Below are positions 6,229 to 10,241 of a DNA stretch of 10,241 nucleotides, piece by piece. A program made the translations under genes and the position numbers. The first letter of the stretch is position 1, and each line of letters begins with the position of its first letter. The notes under the pieces were generated by a model, which saw only the letters and a list, made by a program, of their open reading frames with translations, did no database searches and was not told the DNA's origin. Origin of the DNA: CAXMST01 sp964196325. GTDB lineage: Bacteria > Actinomycetota > Thermoleophilia > Solirubrobacterales > 70-9. Location: assembly GCA_964196325.1 (NCBI GenBank), contig CAXMST010000201.1, forward strand, positions 1 to 10,241, given 5' to 3'.

Positions 6229-8823
6229 ATGGACGCCGAGCGCCTTGAGTCCCTGGAGCAGACGACCCGCTACGCGGCGGGCGAGGTCGAGGCGCGGATC
6301 TTCGCGAGCTGGATCGACGGCGGCTACTTCCACCCCGAGCCCGCAGGGAAGCCCGAGGAGAACTACTCGATCGCGGTGCCGCCGCCAAATGTGACCGGCT
6401 CGCTGCATATGGGGCATGCGCTGAACGGGACGATCCAGGATGCGATGGCCCGGAGGCGTCGCATGGAGGGCCATCGGGTCAAGTGGATCCTGGGAACCGA
6501 CCACGCCGGGATCGCGACCCAGGCCGTGGTCGAGAAGGAGCTCGCCAAGGAGGGGATCTCCCGCCACGAGATCGGCCGAGAGGCGTTCGTCGAGCGGGTC
6601 TGGGAGTGGCGGGCGGAGTACGGGCCGCGGATCATCGGCCAGTTCAAGGCGCTGGGCGCCTCGCTCGACTACGACGCCGAGCGCTTCACGCTTGACGAGG
6701 GCTACGTCAAGGCCGTCTACCGCGTGTTCGCCGGTCTCTACGAGAAGGGGCACATCTATCGCGACAACTACATGGTCAACTGGGATCCGGGCTCACGCTC
6801 GGCGATCAGCGACCTGGAGGTCGAAAACCGGGAGGTCACCGACACCCTGGTCTCGATCGACTATCCGGTCGAAGGCAGCGAACGGGTGCTGACGGTTGCC
6901 ACGGTGCGCCCCGAGACGATGCTGGGCGACAGCGCGGTCGCGGTGAACCCCGCGGACGACCGTTATCGCGACCTGGTCGGTGGCTTCTGCGAGCTGCCGC
7001 TGGTCGGCCGGCGCCTGCCGATCATCGCCGACCCCTACGTCGACCCTGAGTTCGGCACCGGGGCGCTAAAGATCACCCCCGGCCACGACCCCAACGACTT
7101 CGATATCGGTCGCGCCCACGGCCTCGAGGAGCTCTCGGTGATCGGTCCCGACGGTCGGATCATCGAGCCCGCTCCCGAGCGCTTCGTCGGAATGTCGACT
7201 GAGCAGGCCAGGGAGGCTGTGCTGGCCGAGCTGCGCGAGTCGGGCCGGGTCGCGGGCGAGGAGCCCTACACCCACTCGGTCCCATTCTCGCATCGCTCCG
7301 GTGAGCGCATCGAGCCGCTGATCAGCCTGCAGTGGTTCTGCGCGATGGATGAGCTGGCCGCGCCGGCGATCGAGGTCGTCGAGAGCGACCAGGTGCGGAT
7401 CGTCCCTGAGCGCTGGAAGCGGGTCTACCTGGACTGGATGCGGTCGATCCGGCCGTGGTGCGTGAGCCGCCAGCTCTGGTGGGGCCATCAGCTGCCGGTC
7501 TGGTACTGCGACGAGTGCGAGGAGACCTTTGTCGCGGAGTCCGACCCAGGCCGCTGCGGGACCTGCGATGGCGAGCTGCGCCGCGATCCCGATGTCCTCG
7601 ATACCTGGTTCAGCAGCGCTTTGTGGCCGTTCGCGACCTTGGGCTGGCCGGAGGACACTCCCGAGCTCCGCGCTTTTTATCCCACCGATCTGCTCTCGAC
7701 CGCGCGCGACATCCTCTACCTCTGGGTCGCGCGGATGATCATGACCGGGCTCGAGTTCGCGGGCGATATCCCCTTCCGCGACGTCTATGTCCACTCGGTG
7801 ATCCAGGCCCCCGACGGACGCCGCATGTCGAAGAGCCTTGGCACCGGGATCGACCCGCTGGTCGAGATCGAGCGCAGCGGGGCCGACGCCGTGCGCTTCG
7901 GTCTGTTGGCGATGTCCTCGAGCCAGGATGTGCGCTTCAGCGAGGCCAAGGTCGAGCAGGGCCGCGATCTGGCCAACAAGATGTGGAACGCGTCACGCCT
8001 GATCCTGCTGAATGCCGGCGACGTGGTGGCAGAGCCTGCCACCGAACTGCTCGAGGACCGCTGGATCCTCTCGCGGCTGGAGCGGACTGTGGAGACGGTC
8101 GGGGAGCGCCTCAATGCCTACGACTTCGCGCACGCGGCGCTGGAGCTCTACCGCTTCTTCTGGTCCGAGTTCTGCGACTGGTACCTGGAGATCGTGAAGC
8201 CGCGTCTGTATGCCGAGGGCGGCGATGGAGCTGAGCCAAAGGCGGAGCCTGAAGGCTCCGGGGCCGCCGGCAACCTTCTGTACGTACTCGAACGCACGCT
8301 CGCCCTGGCCCACCCAATCATGCCGTTCGTGAGCGAGGAGATCTGGTCCTATCTGCCCGATCGAAAGGCGCAGCTCGTGGTCAGCCCGTTTCCGCGGCCG
8401 CGGCCCGAGATGATCGACGAGGCAGCCGAGGGCGAGATGGCTGACGCGATCGAGCTGACCCGGGCTCTGCGGCGTTGGCGCGAGCTTGCCGACGTGCCCC
8501 CGCGCGCGGTTCTCGCCGGGCGCAGCGTGCGGCCGCCGCACGATTCGGTCGGCCGCCTGGCGCGTTTCGACTTCGACCGGGGCGAGGGAGAGCCCGTAGC
8601 GACGGTTGCCGGAGTCGAAGTGCTTGCCTCCGACGGCCTCGACGGCGAGGCCGTGCGGGCCCGACTGGATCAGCGCCGCGCGAAGCTCAACTCCGAGGTC
8701 GAGCGCGGCGAGCGCAAGCTCGCCAACGAGGGCTTCGTCGCCAAGGCACCGCCCGAGGTGGTCGCCGACGAGCGGGAGAAGCTGGCCGCCTACCGAGCCG
8801 AGCTCGAGGAGCTGAGCGGATAG
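6229..8823 (+). CDS. valS: Valyl-tRNA synthetase
   Basis: This class I synthetase charges tRNA-Val with valine and edits mischarged threonine. From the ATG at 6229 the product is 864 residues, normal for bacterial ValRS. The class I HIGH motif is PPPNVTGSLHMGHAL (HMGH at 60-63), the KMSKS motif is RMSKS (532-536), and the CP1 editing region includes VATVRPETMLGDSAVAVNP and GTGALKITPGHDPNDF. A Cys4 cluster (427, 430, 443, 446) just before DPDVLDTWFSSALWPF resembles the zinc-ribbon seen in many ValRS. The anticodon-binding domain follows (NKMWNASRLILL, HPIMPFVSEEIW), then the C-terminal coiled coil (LNSEVERGERKLANEGFVAKAPPEVV) that contacts tRNA. Residues 666-678 are an unusual Glu/Pro/Gly linker encoded partly by a palindrome. 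An alternative ATG at 6190 adds 13 residues but lies upstream of the likely -10 box. The stop TAG overlaps the probable folC start. Confidence 0.96.
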   Translation: MDAERLESLEQTTRYAAGEVEARIFASWIDGGYFHPEPAGKPEENYSIAVPPPNVTGSLHMGHALNGTIQDAMARRRRMEGHRVKWILGTDHAGIATQAVVEKELAKEGISRHEIGREAFVERVWEWRAEYGPRIIGQFKALGASLDYDAERFTLDEGYVKAVYRVFAGLYEKGHIYRDNYMVNWDPGSRSAISDLEVENREVTDTLVSIDYPVEGSERVLTVATVRPETMLGDSAVAVNPADDRYRDLVGGFCELPLVGRRLPIIADPYVDPEFGTGALKITPGHDPNDFDIGRAHGLEELSVIGPDGRIIEPAPERFVGMSTEQAREAVLAELRESGRVAGEEPYTHSVPFSHRSGERIEPLISLQWFCAMDELAAPAIEVVESDQVRIVPERWKRVYLDWMRSIRPWCVSRQLWWGHQLPVWYCDECEETFVAESDPGRCGTCDGELRRDPDVLDTWFSSALWPFATLGWPEDTPELRAFYPTDLLSTARDILYLWVARMIMTGLEFAGDIPFRDVYVHSVIQAPDGRRMSKSLGTGIDPLVEIERSGADAVRFGLLAMSSSQDVRFSEAKVEQGRDLANKMWNASRLILLNAGDVVAEPATELLEDRWILSRLERTVETVGERLNAYDFAHAALELYRFFWSEFCDWYLEIVKPRLYAEGGDGAEPKAEPEGSGAAGNLLYVLERTLALAHPIMPFVSEEIWSYLPDRKAQLVVSPFPRPRPEMIDEAAEGEMADAIELTRALRRWRELADVPPRAVLAGRSVRPPHDSVGRLARFDFDRGEGEPVATVAGVEVLASDGLDGEAVRARLDQRRAKLNSEVERGERKLANEGFVAKAPPEVVADEREKLAAYRAELEELSG
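8243..8260. repeat. Perfect palindrome inside valS
   Basis: CGGAGCC (8243-8249) and GGCTCCG (8254-8260) flank a TGAA loop, giving a perfect 7-bp stem. It encodes part of the low-complexity linker AEPKAEPEGSG in the anticodon-binding region of ValRS, where I would expect a shorter connection. It may be a dispersed palindromic element tolerated in a surface loop, but only one copy is visible in this window, so the repeat nature is unproven. Confidence 0.4.
8806..8811 (+). promoter_or_regulatory. Ribosome binding site positioned for folC
   Basis: GAGGAG, within the last codons of valS, ends 8 bases before ATA at 8820, exactly where the conserved FolC N-terminus begins. The spacing is ideal for translational coupling with valS, although the codon it points to is not a standard start. 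Confidence 0.45.
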
Positions 8824-9860
8824 ACCCGGAGCGCTACCTCGCCGGCCTTGGGCCGGTTGGCTGGAAGCTCGGGCTGGAGCGGATGCGGGTTCTCTGCGCG
8901 GAGCTGGGCCGCCCACAGGATCAGCTTCGCTGCGTTCACGTCGTCGGGACCAACGGAAAGACTTCGGTGGCGCTGCTGACCGCTGCCTTACTCGAGGCGG
9001 CGGGGATCCGTGCCGGCGCCATCGTCTCCCCTCACGTCTACCGCTGGCAGGAGCGGACTCGGATCGGTGCCGCCGAGATCGGCGCGGCCGAGTTCGAAGC
9101 CGCAGCCGGGTTGGTGCGAGCCGCGATCGGATCGCTCGAGCGCAGCGTGCCTGAAGGGGACCCGGGATCGGAGGCCGACCCCGTGACCCAATTCGAAGCG
9201 GCGATCGCGATCTCCCTGGTGGCGTTGCGCGACGCGCGGGTTCAGGTCGCGGTGATCGAAGCGGGGCTCGGAGGGCGGCTCGACGCGACCAACGTGATCG
9301 CCGCCGAGGCGAGCGCCCTGACCTCCGTTGCTCTCGACCACACCGACTGGCTCGGGGAGACCACGACGATGATCGCCGACGAGAAGCTGGCCGTGCTCGA
9401 GCCCGGGACGACGCTCGTGCTGGGGCGGCTCGACGAGGAGATCGAGGCCCGCGGCCGCCGCCACGCCGCCCGGCTTGGGGCAAGCGTGATCGTGGCCGAG
9501 GAGGCCGACCCGGCGCTCGCTCCAGCCCACTTCGGCCCCTACCTGCGTCGCAACGCCGGCGTCGCTTTGGCGCTGGCGGCAACGGTCGGCGCCGGGTCGC
9601 TCGCCGCCGAGCGGACCCGTGAGGCGCTCGCCGGGGCGCCGCTGGGCGGTCGCCTGCAGCTCCTCGACGGCGAGCCGCCGCTGCTGATCGATGCCGCCCA
9701 CAACGAGGAGGGCGCGCGGGCTCTGGCCGAGGCGATCGCGCCGCTGGGACGCCCGCGGATCGCTTGTATGTCCGTGCTCGCCGACAAGGACGCCACCTCA
9801 ATCGCGGCGGCCCTCTCGGGCTCGCTCGACCTCGTCGTCTGCACGGCCGCCGAACCCGGT
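8820..9860 (+). CDS. folC: Folylpolyglutamate synthase/dihydrofolate synthase, C-terminus replaced
   Basis: FolC adds glutamate to folates (and often to dihydropteroate) using ATP, a Mur-ligase-type reaction in the cytoplasm. Recognisable parts in order: IDPERYLAGLGPVGWKLGLE (conserved N-terminal helix), the P-loop VVGTNGKTS, IVSPHVYRWQERTRI, EAGLGGRLDATNV, the metal/ATP segment LDHTDWLG, EKLAVLEPG, the C-domain LIDAAHNEEGA and MSVLADKDA. The first ~345 residues of a normal ~420-residue FolC are present; homology stops after LDLVVCTAAEP, and the same frame continues into a TPP-enzyme domain. The last strands of the ligase C-domain are missing. No ATG, GTG or TTG precedes the conserved N-terminus: the frame has ATA at 8820, overlapping the valS stop and 8 bases after GAGGAG, while the first ATG (8883) would delete ~21 conserved residues. 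The start given is therefore homology-based. Identity is secure; integrity is not. Confidence 0.85.
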
Positions 9861-10241
9861 GCCGCGATGGGGCGAGCTGGGGCCGCCGCCCTCGACCCGA
9901 GCCGTCAAGTCTGGGCGCTCTGCGGCGACGGCGGCTTCGGGATGTCGATGAACGACTTCGTCACCGCGGTTCGCTACGAGTGGCCGATCAAGGTGATCGT
10001 CTTCAACAACAGCGAGCTCTCCTTCGTGAAGATGGAGGTCGAGGTGATGGGACTTCCCACGAACCCCGAGGCGACCGGACTCGTCAATCCCGACTTCGCG
10101 ATGTATGCGAAGGCGTGCGGTGGCGAGGGAGTGCGGGTCGAGCACGCGAAGGACATCGTCCCGGCCATCGAGCAGGCAATCGCGTCGCCGAAGCCCTTCA
10201 TCATCGACGCCATCGTGAGCCCGGGCGAGCTCACCATGCCG
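9861..10241 (+). CDS. C-terminal TPP-binding domain of a pyruvate oxidase/acetolactate synthase-like enzyme, fused in frame to folC (runs off window)
   Basis: This stretch is the thiamine-diphosphate-binding (PP) domain of the POX/ALS enzyme family: ALDPSRQVWALCGDGGFGMS, the TPP/Mg motif from GDG (9924-9932) to NN (10005-10010), VRYEWPIKVIVFNNSELSFV, NPDFAMYAKACGGEGVRV, and PKPFIIDAIVSPGELTMP. The wording resembles pyruvate dehydrogenase (quinone)/pyruvate oxidase more than biosynthetic acetolactate synthase. The PYR and central domains, about 350-400 residues that should precede it, are absent; FolC sequence occupies their place in the same frame with no stop. An isolated PP domain cannot be catalytic because the active site lies between PYR and PP domains. 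The frame is still open at the window end. It is either a chimeric assembly, a deletion or recombination product, or, least likely, a functional fusion. The boundary is approximate (9850-9882). Confidence 0.8.

Noticed and set aside
7993..9801. A 602-residue open frame on the minus strand opposite valS and folC
   Set aside because: It is Arg/Pro/Ala/Ser-rich with no domain or motif, and lies opposite two clearly identified genes. Long antisense frames are expected in DNA of this GC content.
1..10241. CRISPR arrays, tRNA or rRNA genes, insertion sequences or phage genes
   Set aside because: I saw no regularly spaced repeats, tRNA-like cloverleaf sequence, rRNA segments, transposase or integrase motifs on either strand.

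Overview
The window is high-GC bacterial chromosome with tightly packed + strand genes and one small gene on the minus strand. The order tig, clpP, clpX, valS, folC, the TAGACT-type -10 elements, the TTG start of clpX and the style of the small secreted protein all suggest an actinobacterial genome, most likely Thermoleophilia (Solirubrobacterales-like). That placement is an inference from protein style, not from a search.

Layout. (1) 2-994: trigger factor lacking its N-terminal part, cut by the window edge. (2) 1016-1456, minus strand: a small exported protein of unknown function, convergent with tig and divergent from clpP. (3) 1556-2143: complete ClpP peptidase. (4) 2175-3222: a decayed gene for a cyclic-nucleotide-binding/patatin-like (NTE/RssA type) protein, with two frameshifts and most of the patatin domain gone. 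(5) 3269-4673: a sugar porter family MFS transporter, intact except for one extra base near 4432 that scrambles its last two membrane helices. (6) 4807-6105: complete ClpX. (7) 6229-8823: complete valyl-tRNA synthetase. (8) From 8820 to the window end: an open frame starting as folylpolyglutamate synthase (FolC) that changes, without leaving frame, near 9850-9880 into the thiamine-diphosphate-binding C-terminal domain of a pyruvate oxidase/acetolactate synthase-like enzyme.

Trigger factor, ClpP and ClpX form the familiar chaperone and ATP-dependent proteolysis cluster: trigger factor handles nascent chains, ClpX unfolds substrates and feeds them to ClpP. Here the cluster is interrupted twice, by the antisense exported protein between tig and clpP and by about 2.6 kb of decayed or damaged sequence between clpP and clpX. 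ValS and FolC are ordinary housekeeping neighbours and appear translationally coupled.

I see no CRISPR array, tRNA, rRNA, insertion sequence or defence system. The points most worth a second look are the FolC/TPP-enzyme chimera, the lack of a standard start codon for folC, the damaged segment between clpP and clpX, the recurring TAGACT element just upstream of start codons, and a palindrome inside a linker of ValRS. Several could be assembly or base-calling artefacts, and that is stated for each.
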